Shown one piece after another: positions 1 to 7,374 of a stretch of DNA of 7,487 nucleotides. The DNA is from Candidatus Neoflavobacterium equi (lineage in GTDB: Bacteria; Bacteroidota; Bacteroidia; Flavobacteriales; Flavobacteriaceae). Where the stretch lies: contig JAGHSS010000122.1 in the NCBI GenBank assembly GCA_018065745.1, forward strand, positions 1 to 7,487. Direction: 5' to 3'. The notes under the pieces were generated by a model, which was not told the DNA's origin, made no database searches, and saw only the letters and a program-made list of their open reading frames with translations. The position numbers and the translations under genes are program-made. Numbering within the stretch: position 1 is the stretch's first letter; the number at the start of each line of letters is the position of its first letter.

Positions 1-12
1 AATAAATCTTAA

Positions 13-46
13 TTGAAAAATTTCTAAAGTTAAATCCGTAACTTTG
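13..46 (+). promoter_or_regulatory. Bacteroidota-type promoter for the OstA-like gene
   Basis: A perfect match to the Bacteroidota -7 element TAnnTTTG is seen as TAACTTTG at 39-46. A TTG at 13-15 could be the -33 element, with a 23-base spacer at the upper end of the 17-23 range known for flavobacteria. Transcription would begin near 50-53, giving a leader of about 15-18 bases before the ATG at 68. The element covers the TTG at 44-46, which argues against that codon as a translation start. The -7 match is strong; the -33 assignment is weaker because TTG is short. Confidence 0.6.
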
Positions 47-67
47 AAAAAATTTTTTCTTTCAAGA

Positions 68-1717
68 ATGAGAAAAACCTTACTTTTAGTATTTATAATG
101 CTTGTTGGATGTCTAACTGCATTCAGTCAACAAAAAAAACAATTAAGATTAATTACTACTGATTTCACAGATCACAACGAAAATGAAATTCCAGGTGCAA
201 TTGTATTGATTGGGAATGTGCAATTTGAACACGATGGTGCCAATATCTATGGAAAAAAAATATACTTTTTCCAAAAAGAACAGTACGTCAAAGTTTTTGA
301 CGCACGCATCATTCAAGGTGATACTGTAACCATGACCAGTACTTATGCAGAGTACAACGGAATTCAAAAATTGGCATTCGCAACCGGAAATGTCAAGTTG
401 CAATCTCCAAACTCTATATTAACTACAGACACAATTTACTACAACAGAAACATCCAAGAAGCTTATTACAACAGCAATGGAACCATTGTTTCTGGAGAAA
501 ATGTGTTGAAAAGCAAAAGTGGTAGATACAATGCATTGGACAAGAAATTTATTTTCAGAAACAATGTGGTACTGACCAATCCAAAAGCTAAAATTGAAAC
601 CAATCACTTGGATTATTATGAATCTTCAGGACATGCTTATGTTTTTGGAGCGTCTAATATATACAACAAAGACGGGCAACATATTTATACTGAAAACGGA
701 TTTTATGACACCAAAAACGACGTTGGTCGTTTGACTAAAAATTCCATTATTTCATACCAAAACAGAACCATCAAAGGTGATATCCTCTATACTGACAAGA
801 GCAGAAATTATGCGTCTGCAACAAACAATGTAGTCATAACTGACACGGTAAACAAAATGGTAGCTACAGGACATTTTGCAGAATTATTTAAGGCAAAAGA
901 TTCCATTGTCATTACCAAAAAAGCATTGTTGAAAACCATGGTTGAGAAGGACTCTATGTTTTTACACGCTAAGAAATTAGTTGTTACCGGTCCAGAGGGC
1001 AAAAGAATTGCAAAAGGGTATAATGACGCACGTATTTTCAAATCAGACATGAGTGCAAAATGTGACTCTATTTTCTCAGACCAGTATGCAGGTATTACTA
1101 AATTGATTAGAAAACCGGTTATTTGGAGCCAAGGAAGTCAAATTACAGGAGATATAATCTATCTTGTTGCTGATACCCTAACTCAGAAGATGGACTCCAT
1201 CAAGGTCCTAAACAATGCCTTTATCATACAAAAGGATACCATTGGTACTGGATACAACCAAATGAAGGGGGTAAACCTGTTTGGTAAATTTAAAAACAAC
1301 AAATTGAGTCAGGTAGATTTGATAAAAAATACAGAGAGTATTTATTATATGTACAATGACAAAAGTGAGTTGATTGGTATTGACAAAAGTGTTTGTAGCA
1401 AGATCAGTCTTTTCATAGAGGACAATAAAATTCAAGAAGTTTTTAAATATGTAAATCCGGATGGATATTCTTATCCTGAAAAAGATTTGCCAGAGAATGC
1501 TAGAAAACTAAAGAACTTCAAGTGGCGTGGTGATGAGGAAATCAAAACTTTGGAAGACATATTCCCCAAAGAGGAATTGGAGCTGGATGAGAAGATTAAA
1601 AAAGAAAGCATAAAAGCGGTTAGCGCTGATCAAAAGCCGATGAAGGTTAGAGAAGAAACGCTCAATCAAAATGCTGCTGATCCAAAAAAGAATTCAAAAA
1701 CAAAGAATAAGAAATAA
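68..1717 (+). CDS. OstA/LptA-like exported protein (OstA-like family)
   Basis: A 549-residue exported protein of the OstA/LptA-like family of Bacteroidota, related to the periplasmic LPS-bridge proteins LptA/LptD-N; a role in moving lipopolysaccharide across the periplasm is inferred from family membership. The N-terminus has Arg-Lys, a hydrophobic core (residues 4-19) and a probable signal peptidase I site after AFS20, followed by QQ. LVGC (12-15) also fits a lipobox, so a lipoprotein cannot be excluded. From about residue 40 to 440 there are repeated short beta-strand units of the type 'G-N-V-x-hydrophobic ... D-x-hydrophobic-Y-Y', as expected for a beta-jellyroll/taco fold. The last ~40 residues are charged, Lys-rich and probably disordered. 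The ATG at 68 is chosen because the upstream in-frame TTG (44) lies inside the promoter. The aminotransferase gene follows after 3 bases. Confidence 0.85.
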   Translation: MRKTLLLVFIMLVGCLTAFSQQKKQLRLITTDFTDHNENEIPGAIVLIGNVQFEHDGANIYGKKIYFFQKEQYVKVFDARIIQGDTVTMTSTYAEYNGIQKLAFATGNVKLQSPNSILTTDTIYYNRNIQEAYYNSNGTIVSGENVLKSKSGRYNALDKKFIFRNNVVLTNPKAKIETNHLDYYESSGHAYVFGASNIYNKDGQHIYTENGFYDTKNDVGRLTKNSIISYQNRTIKGDILYTDKSRNYASATNNVVITDTVNKMVATGHFAELFKAKDSIVITKKALLKTMVEKDSMFLHAKKLVVTGPEGKRIAKGYNDARIFKSDMSAKCDSIFSDQYAGITKLIRKPVIWSQGSQITGDIIYLVADTLTQKMDSIKVLNNAFIIQKDTIGTGYNQMKGVNLFGKFKNNKLSQVDLIKNTESIYYMYNDKSELIGIDKSVCSKISLFIEDNKIQEVFKYVNPDGYSYPEKDLPENARKLKNFKWRGDEEIKTLEDIFPKEELELDEKIKKESIKAVSADQKPMKVREETLNQNAADPKKNSKTKNKK

Positions 1718-1720
1718 GTA

Positions 1721-2926
1721 ATGACGTCAGATTTTTTTAAATTTCAAGCACAGACATCAAAATATCCGTTGGCCTTGGAGATTTCTCATGCCAAAGGATC
1801 TTATATATACAGTACAGACGGCAAAAGCCATCTTGATTTTGTTGCAGGTGTATCTGCCTGTACGTTGGGACACCAACATCCAAGAGTTGTTCAAGCAATA
1901 AAGGACCAGGTGGATCAATATGCACACGTAATGGTTTATGGAGAATACATCCAAAAACCGGCACTAGAATTATGTAAAAAATTAGTTGCTGCACTTCCAG
2001 CAAATTTAAATAAGGTATATTTAGTCAACTCTGGAACAGAAGCTACAGAGGGCGCATTAAAACTGGCTAAGAGAGCTACTGGTAGAACACAATTGATTTC
2101 TTGTGTCAATGCATATCACGGAAACACCATGGGATCCATGAGCGTTTTGGGTAATGAAGAACGCAAGCAAGCTTTCAGACCACTATTGCCAGATGTGGAC
2201 TTTATCACATTTAACAATGAAGCAGACCTTTTAAAAATTACGGAACGTACTGCGGGGGTAATTTTAGAGACTATTCAAGGTAGTGCAGGATTTATAACAC
2301 CTGAAAATGATTACTTGAAGAAAGTAAAAAACAGATGTGAAGAGGTTGGTGCATTGTTGATATTGGATGAGATACAACCTGGTTTTGGAAGAACTGGAAA
2401 ACTTTTTGGATTTCAAAACTACAATATGTCTCCAGACATTGTGATCATGGGTAAAGGAATGGGTGGCGGTATGCCAGTTGGTGCATTTGTTGCCGATGAA
2501 AAATACATGGACCTTCTTTCTTTTGATCCAAAATGTGGACACATAACTACTTTTGGTGGTAATCCTGTTATTGCTGCTGCCTGCTTAGCAACATTGGACG
2601 AATTGTTGGAAACGGATTTAATGGATCAAATTGCAACCAAAGAAGCCTTGTTCAGATCTTTATTGGTTCATCCTTTAATTACTGGAGTTCACGGAACAGG
2701 TTTGATGTTGGCTCCAATGACACCAAGTGCCGACATTACAAATGAGGTCATTTTAAAATGTAAAGACAAGGGGCTGATTTTATTTTGGCTTATGTTTGAA
2801 GGAAGAGCCATCAGAATTACTCCGCCTTTAACCATATCTGAAGAGGAGATTGTGGAGGGTTGTCAAAAAATGCTAGAGGCATTTGATGAAGTTTATGCAG
2901 AAATGCAAAAAAACGAAACAAAATAA
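1721..2926 (+). CDS. Class III PLP-dependent aminotransferase
   Basis: A 401-residue cytoplasmic fold-type I aminotransferase (class III, acetylornithine/ornithine/GABA aminotransferase group). Visible motifs: NSGTEA at 103-108 (PLP phosphate loop), AYHGNT at 131-136 with the aromatic residue that stacks on PLP, DEIQPGFGRTG at 216-226 with Asp216 for the pyridine nitrogen, GKGMGGG at 244-250 with Lys245 as the Schiff-base lysine, HTTF-like loop and GGNP around 274-282, and Arg365 in RITPPL where the family has its substrate-carboxylate arginine. Length is normal and no catalytic residue is missing. The substrate cannot be read from sequence: there are no arg, GABA or lysine pathway genes nearby, so argD is not assigned. 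The ATG is 3 bases after the OstA-like stop, implying co-transcription and perhaps coupled translation. The sequence resembles a highly conserved flavobacterial family usually labelled 'aspartate aminotransferase family', a label that does not establish its substrate. Confidence 0.93.
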   Translation: MTSDFFKFQAQTSKYPLALEISHAKGSYIYSTDGKSHLDFVAGVSACTLGHQHPRVVQAIKDQVDQYAHVMVYGEYIQKPALELCKKLVAALPANLNKVYLVNSGTEATEGALKLAKRATGRTQLISCVNAYHGNTMGSMSVLGNEERKQAFRPLLPDVDFITFNNEADLLKITERTAGVILETIQGSAGFITPENDYLKKVKNRCEEVGALLILDEIQPGFGRTGKLFGFQNYNMSPDIVIMGKGMGGGMPVGAFVADEKYMDLLSFDPKCGHITTFGGNPVIAAACLATLDELLETDLMDQIATKEALFRSLLVHPLITGVHGTGLMLAPMTPSADITNEVILKCKDKGLILFWLMFEGRAIRITPPLTISEEEIVEGCQKMLEAFDEVYAEMQKNETK

Positions 2927-2945
2927 GTGTTAAAAAAAAGCATAA

Positions 2946-2978
2946 TTGCTAAATATAAATTAATTTTATCTATATTTT
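2946..2978 (+). promoter_or_regulatory. Candidate promoter for the TPR gene
   Basis: TATATTTT at 2971-2978 matches the Bacteroidota -7 consensus TAnnTTTG at all but the last base. A TTG at 2946-2948 lies 22 bases upstream, within the expected spacing. Transcription would start near 2982-2985, leaving a leader of roughly 15 bases, similar to the layout before the OstA-like gene. AT-rich sequence makes chance matches likely, and there is no clear terminator after the aminotransferase, so read-through from upstream is also possible. Confidence 0.4.
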
Positions 2979-2998
2979 AGATAAGATCAAACCGGTAG

Positions 2999-4408
2999 AT
3001 GATGCAAATAAATAACGAAGAAGAAGAACACAACTTATCCTTGTCGAAATTTGAGTCGATGTTGAAGACTAATAAGATTCTTTTCTTTGATTCAGAAGAG
3101 TTTGAAAACATCATACTTCATTACATAGATACTGGAAAAACTAATTTGGCTAAAAAAGCTTTAAAATTAGGAATTGAGCAACATCCGCATTCTACAGGTT
3201 TAAAATTGGTTCACGTAGAACTATTGATCTTTGAAGACCAATTGGAAACTGCAGAAAAGATTTTAAATGAGCTCTATGCTATTGAACCTACTAATGAGGA
3301 AATATACATTCAACAAGCCAACATTTACTCCAAAAGAGATAAACATGAAAAGGCCGTTGAATATTTAAAAATAGCTCTAAAATACACGGACGACTTTGCA
3401 GATGTGTATTCCCTATTGGGAATGGAATATCTGTTTATGGACAACTTAGAGCTTGCTAAAGAAAATTTCATCAAGTGTTTGGAAGTAGACATAGATGATC
3501 ACAGTGCGCTATACAACATTGTGTACTGCTTTGATTTCTTGGATCAGAATTCAGAGGCGGTTGCCTACTTGAATACCTATATAGACAAAAATCCATATAG
3601 TGAAGTTGCTTGGCATCAATTGGGAAGACAACACTACCAATTGAAAGAATTTGAATTGGCTGTTAGAGCATTTGATTATGCAACTTTGATTGATGATCGC
3701 TTTATTGGCGCACATTTAGAGAAGGCAAAATCACTGGAAAAATTGAAGCGTTTTGATGAGGCTATCGCGTCTTATGAAATCACGCTTGAACTTGATGATC
3801 CAACTGCTTATGCCTATTTGAGAATTGGTAAATGTCACGACAAAAATAAATCTCATGAGATGGCACTTCAATTTTATTTGAAAGCTGTACATGAAGACCC
3901 ACAATTGGATAAAGCTTGGATCTGTATTACAGATCACTACATTCAAATGAAAAATTTTGAAAAGGCTTTATACTATGTAAACAAGGCATTGACCATTGAC
4001 AATGAGAACAAGATCTATTGGAAACGCTATGGTGCAATTAACAAGGCATTATCACTTTTTGAAGAAGCTGAAACTGGATACAGAAAAGCGGTTGAATATG
4101 GTGATTTTGAATTGGACACGTGGTTGTTTTGGATCGACTTATTACAGTTCTTAGGAGAGAATGACAGCGCATTACACACCTTGGTAAATGCAAGTGAATA
4201 TTTCCCTGATGAATATGATATTGAATACAGAATTGCTGGATTGAATTTTATCAAAGAAGAATTGGAAGTGGCAGAAGATCATTTGTTGAAAGCGCTTTCC
4301 TTAAGTTTTAACAACAGAGACGTTCTTTTTGAATTGTTCCCAAATTTGATTGACGACCATTTGGTGAACCGAATCATTTTAAATTTCAATAATTTAAAAA
4401 ATTCATAA
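2999..4408 (+). CDS. Tetratricopeptide repeat (TPR) protein
   Basis: A 469-residue protein with no signal peptide or membrane segment, so probably cytoplasmic. From about residue 33 to 437 it consists of around twelve consecutive 33-34-residue helical hairpins of TPR type. Clear examples begin near 100 (EEIYIQQANIYSKRDKHEKA), 134, 202, 270 and 303, each with the small/aromatic spacing (A-x-x-Y, hydrophobic, A-hydrophobic, Y-x-K-A-L) of TPRs and often an Asp/Pro before the next unit. Such solenoids bind peptides or protein partners; no enzymatic domain is visible and the partner is unknown. The N-terminal ~25 residues are acidic. Two ATGs sit in tandem at 2999 and 3002, so the start may differ by one residue. 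It probably has its own promoter and ends at the terminator at 4437. Confidence 0.88.
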   Translation: MMQINNEEEEHNLSLSKFESMLKTNKILFFDSEEFENIILHYIDTGKTNLAKKALKLGIEQHPHSTGLKLVHVELLIFEDQLETAEKILNELYAIEPTNEEIYIQQANIYSKRDKHEKAVEYLKIALKYTDDFADVYSLLGMEYLFMDNLELAKENFIKCLEVDIDDHSALYNIVYCFDFLDQNSEAVAYLNTYIDKNPYSEVAWHQLGRQHYQLKEFELAVRAFDYATLIDDRFIGAHLEKAKSLEKLKRFDEAIASYEITLELDDPTAYAYLRIGKCHDKNKSHEMALQFYLKAVHEDPQLDKAWICITDHYIQMKNFEKALYYVNKALTIDNENKIYWKRYGAINKALSLFEEAETGYRKAVEYGDFELDTWLFWIDLLQFLGENDSALHTLVNASEYFPDEYDIEYRIAGLNFIKEELEVAEDHLLKALSLSFNNRDVLFELFPNLIDDHLVNRIILNFNNLKNS

Positions 4409-4436
4409 CTATAATATCAACAACAAAAATTTATAT

Positions 4437-4474
4437 TTACGGTTAATAGGATACTATTAACCGTAATTTTTTTT
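4437..4474 (+). terminator. Strong intrinsic terminator between the TPR gene and aroE
   Basis: A perfect 13-bp stem (TTACGGTTAATAG at 4437-4449 with CTATTAACCGTAA at 4454-4466) closes a GATA loop and is followed at once by eight Ts (4467-4474). This is a textbook Rho-independent terminator for plus-strand transcription, 28 bases after the TPR stop codon. Its T-tract ends 2 bases before the aroE ATG, so the same bases form the aroE leader. Termination of the TPR transcript is the simplest reading; attenuation of aroE or an operator-like role for the inverted repeat are alternatives. There is no immediate T-tract on the minus strand, so it looks one-directional. Confidence 0.85.
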
Positions 4475-4476
4475 AT

Positions 4477-5226
4477 ATGAAGAGATCAAAGCTGTATGGA
4501 CTTGTTGGAAAAAATATTGATTATTCCTTCTCCCCTAAATACTTTAAAGAAAAATTTAAAAAAGCACAGATAAAAAATCACGAATACACCATTTTTGATT
4601 TGAAAGAAATTGATGCTTTGTCTGGAGTAGTAGAAAATCCAAATTTGAAGGGTTTCAATGTCACCATTCCCTACAAGGAAACCATCATGCCGCTTTTGGA
4701 TAAGATCTCTAAAAACGCAAAAAAAATTGGTGCGGTAAACACGGTTAAAATTTCTAAGAAAGGAAAAACCAAAGGGTATAATACGGACTATTACGGATTC
4801 CAAAAATCTTTGGCTCCGCTTCTTAAAGAACACCACAAAAAAGCCTTAATCTTGGGTACAGGAGGTTCTAGCAAGGCGGTAGCATATGGGTTGAAGAAAC
4901 TAGATATCCAATGTGCGTTTGTTTCAAGGGATCCACAAAAAACCAAGTATTCCTATGAAGACTTAACAGCAGACGTTTTTAACGAGTATCACATTGTCAT
5001 CAATACGACTCCTGTGGGAACGGCTCCAAATATTGAAGAGGCACCAAACTTAAACTATGAATTGTTCACAGCCCAACACATTGCATATGATTTGACGTAC
5101 AACCCTAGTGAAACCAAATTTTTGAAATTGGCCAAAGCACGTGGAGCTCAAATAAAAAACGGCTATGAAATGTTGGTTCTTCAAGCTGAAAAATCTTGGA
5201 AAATTTGGAATGAAACTCAAAAGTAA
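4477..5226 (+). CDS. aroE: Shikimate dehydrogenase (NADP+)
   Basis: A 249-residue cytoplasmic enzyme that reduces 3-dehydroshikimate to shikimate with NADPH (EC 1.1.1.25), a step of chorismate and aromatic amino acid synthesis. Visible motifs: YSFSP at 16-20 (substrate-binding Ser region, Bacteroidota form of the usual SLSP), NVTIPYKE at 61-68 with catalytic Lys67, AVNTV with Asn88, NTDYYG with catalytic Asp104, the glycine-rich dinucleotide loop GTGGSSKA at 127-134, SRDPQKT at 150-156 in place of the NRT-type motif that reads the NADPH 2'-phosphate, NTTPVGTAPN at 176-185, and NGYEMLVLQA at 228-237 with Gln236. Slightly shorter than many AroE proteins (about 270), with no key residue missing. 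The ATG abuts a terminator T-tract, so its promoter is not obvious. A quinate/shikimate paralogue is less likely because the family signature is complete. Confidence 0.94.
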   Translation: MKRSKLYGLVGKNIDYSFSPKYFKEKFKKAQIKNHEYTIFDLKEIDALSGVVENPNLKGFNVTIPYKETIMPLLDKISKNAKKIGAVNTVKISKKGKTKGYNTDYYGFQKSLAPLLKEHHKKALILGTGGSSKAVAYGLKKLDIQCAFVSRDPQKTKYSYEDLTADVFNEYHIVINTTPVGTAPNIEEAPNLNYELFTAQHIAYDLTYNPSETKFLKLAKARGAQIKNGYEMLVLQAEKSWKIWNETQK

Positions 5227-5262
5227 TAAGTTATTTCTTACCTGATAAAAAGCGTTAAACAA

Positions 5263-5285
5263 TATAAAATAGTATAAAGTAGTAT
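5263..5285. repeat. Short 10-bp tandem repeat
   Basis: TATAAAATAG (5263-5272) is followed directly by TATAAAGTAG (5273-5282) and a partial third TAT. One substitution separates the two units. The period is close to one helical turn, so bent DNA or a tandem protein site is conceivable, but a chance event in AT-rich sequence is equally reasonable. Confidence 0.4.
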
Positions 5286-5357
5286 TGCAATAAACTCAAG
5301 TAAGCCTGAAAATAGTTGACAAATGACCTTTTTTATTCTAAAAATTCAAAAGAAATC

Positions 5358-5388
5358 TTGATTAGTTTGGCTCTTTTCTTTATCTTTC
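5358..5388 (+). promoter_or_regulatory. Candidate promoter for the DUF349 gene
   Basis: TATCTTTC at 5381-5388 matches the TAnnTTTG -7 element at seven of eight positions, with TTG at 5358-5360 placed 20 bases upstream as the -33 element. Predicted initiation near 5392-5395 gives an A-rich leader of about 27-30 bases before the ATG at 5422, typical of Shine-Dalgarno-free Bacteroidota genes. The final G of the consensus is replaced by C, which lowers confidence. Confidence 0.45.
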
Positions 5389-5421
5389 GGATATAATAAA
5401 ACAACCTAATACATTTTTGAG

Positions 5422-7302
5422 ATGTTAGAACAGAATGATAACCTGCAATTTGCAGATGGAAAACCAGAAGAAGAAAACCAAAATCAAACAAACTTACAAG
5501 AGGTGCTTGATGCTATAAACAACACAAATGCTGAAGAGAATGAGGATGAGGCCATCAAAATTGGTCAGGAAATCCCTATGCTGAATTATGAAGCGTTGTC
5601 TTTGGAAAGTTTGGTTGAAGAATTGAAGCATTTAACAGATACTCAAAAGGTGATGTCGATTAGAAATCACGTGGATGAGATTAAAAAAGTGTTCTTGCAA
5701 AAATATCATTATTTCATTGATGAGAAACGCGATGAGTACAGCAATGAAAACAACGGTGACACTACTGGATTTGAATATCATTTACCTGCTAAAAACAAAT
5801 TTGACGAGATATACACCCATTACAAAGAACAACGAAACACACATTATAACAACTTACAGAAAGACCTAAAGTCTAATTTGAGTTTGAGAGAGGAATTAAT
5901 TGAGGAGTTAAAATCCTTGATTGAAACCCCACAGGACAGCATACAAGACACGTTGAAACAAATCAACGACATCAAGGAACGCTGGAAACACGCGGGTCCA
6001 ATTCCAAGAGATAAGTACAACCACGTGTGGAACAACTTCCACTTCCATGTGGAGCGCTTCTATGACCAATTAAATTTGGACAGAACACACCGCGATTTGG
6101 ATTTGAAGAACAATTTGGATCAAAAGGTGAAAATCATTGAGAAGGTGAAAACCTTGCTTTCTGAACAAGACATCAACAAAGCATTTAGAGAACTGCAAAC
6201 CCTTCACAAAATATGGAAGGAAGAGATTGGTCCGGTTCCCAAAGAAAAACGCGAAGAAATCTGGAATGAATTTAGTGAATTAACGAAGCAAATTCACGAC
6301 AGACGTGAGGAGTTTTTCAACGTGATCAAAGAGAAAGAAATGGTGAACTTGGCAAAGAAAAAAGCCATTATTGCTAAAATAGCTTCTCTGAGCGAAGAAA
6401 AAATCAACTCCCACTCTGGATGGCAAAATCAGATCAAACACATTGAAATTTTGAGAGAGGCTTTCTTTAATACGGGAAAGGTTCCTACTGAAATCAATGA
6501 ACAAACTTGGGCGGAATTCAAACAGGCGGTAAGAGATTTTAATGCTCATAAAAACGCGTTTTACAAAGACATTAAAAAGAACCAACAAGACAACCTCAAC
6601 AAAAAAATGGCGCTGTTGGAACGTGCTAAAGAATTAAAAGATTCTAATGACTTCCAAGCGACAACCCCTTTGATGAAACAGATTCAAGAGGAGTGGAAAA
6701 CCATTGGTCACGTGCCAAGAAAACACTCTGACTTGGTATGGAAAGAGTTTAAAGATGCTTGTAACTATTACTTTGATCGTTTTAACAAAAAGAAAAACGA
6801 AAATAACGAGGAGGAGACAACGGCATTTGAAAATAAAAAGGCTTTCTTAGAAGATCTAAAATCATATGAGTTGACTGGTGATCACAAGGTGGATCTTGAC
6901 CACATCAAAAAGCATATTGAAAACTGGAAATCACTTGGTAAGGTGGCTCAAAACAGACGTCATATTGAAGGGAAATTCAACAAAATTTTGGATGCGCTTT
7001 TTGACAAATTAAGCCTTTCTAAAAAGGATGCTGACTTGGCTAAGTTCAACAATAAGATGGAACAAATTTCAAGTAATAAGGATCAGAAATCGCTTTATAA
7101 CGAACAGATTTTTATTCAGAGAAAGGTGGAAGAATTGCAACAAAACATCTTCCAATTGGAGAATAACATTCAATTTATTACCAATGCTAAAAGTGACAAT
7201 CCGTTGGTAAAAGAAATATACAAGAACATTGAAAAACACAAGGAGGAACTTGCTACTTGGAAAGAGAAGCAACAACACCTGAGAAATATCAAATTAGACT
7301 AG
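5422..7302 (+). CDS. DUF349 repeat protein
   Basis: A 626-residue, highly charged, helix-rich protein with no signal peptide or membrane span, so probably cytoplasmic. Five copies of the DUF349 unit are visible, each built on 'W-K-x-x-G-x-V/I-P-x(8-9)-hydrophobic-W-x-x-F': W188-F213 (WKHAGPIPRDKYN), W265-F299 (one residue longer before GPVP), 345-381 (first Trp replaced, TGKVP), W425-F454 (WKTIGHVPRKHSD), and a worn copy at 502-530 (WKSLGKVAQ, without the Pro and second Trp). Between them lie long charged helices. The first ~50 residues are acidic, Asn/Gln-rich and probably disordered; residues 560-626 look like a coiled coil. The molecular role of DUF349 is not established. The gene has its own promoter candidate and is followed 12 bases later by a terminator. 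Confidence 0.9.
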   Translation: MLEQNDNLQFADGKPEEENQNQTNLQEVLDAINNTNAEENEDEAIKIGQEIPMLNYEALSLESLVEELKHLTDTQKVMSIRNHVDEIKKVFLQKYHYFIDEKRDEYSNENNGDTTGFEYHLPAKNKFDEIYTHYKEQRNTHYNNLQKDLKSNLSLREELIEELKSLIETPQDSIQDTLKQINDIKERWKHAGPIPRDKYNHVWNNFHFHVERFYDQLNLDRTHRDLDLKNNLDQKVKIIEKVKTLLSEQDINKAFRELQTLHKIWKEEIGPVPKEKREEIWNEFSELTKQIHDRREEFFNVIKEKEMVNLAKKKAIIAKIASLSEEKINSHSGWQNQIKHIEILREAFFNTGKVPTEINEQTWAEFKQAVRDFNAHKNAFYKDIKKNQQDNLNKKMALLERAKELKDSNDFQATTPLMKQIQEEWKTIGHVPRKHSDLVWKEFKDACNYYFDRFNKKKNENNEEETTAFENKKAFLEDLKSYELTGDHKVDLDHIKKHIENWKSLGKVAQNRRHIEGKFNKILDALFDKLSLSKKDADLAKFNNKMEQISSNKDQKSLYNEQIFIQRKVEELQQNIFQLENNIQFITNAKSDNPLVKEIYKNIEKHKEELATWKEKQQHLRNIKLD

Positions 7303-7314
7303 GTCTAAAAATTG

Positions 7315-7347
7315 AAAAAAGCCATCTTAACTGATGGCTTTTTTTTT
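7315..7347 (+). terminator. Intrinsic terminator after the DUF349 gene, possibly bidirectional
   Basis: GCCATC (7321-7326) pairs with GATGGC (7333-7338) around the loop TTAACT, flanked by six As on the left (7315-7320) and nine Ts on the right (7339-7347), so the stem extends by A-T pairs to about 12 bp. It starts 12 bases after the DUF349 stop. The six As would be a T-tract on the minus strand, so it could also stop transcription arriving from the right. Confidence 0.88.
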
Positions 7348-7374
7348 GTGTTGTTATTTACAAATCAATCTGAA

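Larger units (their letters stand above)
5227..5421. other. AT-rich intergenic region between aroE and the DUF349 gene
   Basis: These 195 bases contain no plausible gene. No convincing terminator follows aroE; only short weak stems such as TAAG/CTTA near 5227-5241 can be drawn. The recognisable items are a 10-base tandem repeat (5263-5285) and a promoter candidate near the 3' end (5358-5388). Confidence 0.7.

Noticed and set aside
44..67. TTG-initiated eight-residue extension of the OstA-like protein
   Set aside because: The TTG lies inside a perfect TAnnTTTG promoter element, and the ATG at 68 gives a proper signal peptide.
1721..2926. Assignment of the aminotransferase as argD
   Set aside because: Class III motifs do not separate acetylornithine from other substrates and no arginine pathway genes are present, so no symbol is given.
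2934..2978. Terminator after the aminotransferase (AGCA/TGCT and AT-rich symmetrical stretch)
   Set aside because: The stem is only 4 bp with no T-tract next to it; the AT-rich symmetry is not stable enough to support a call.
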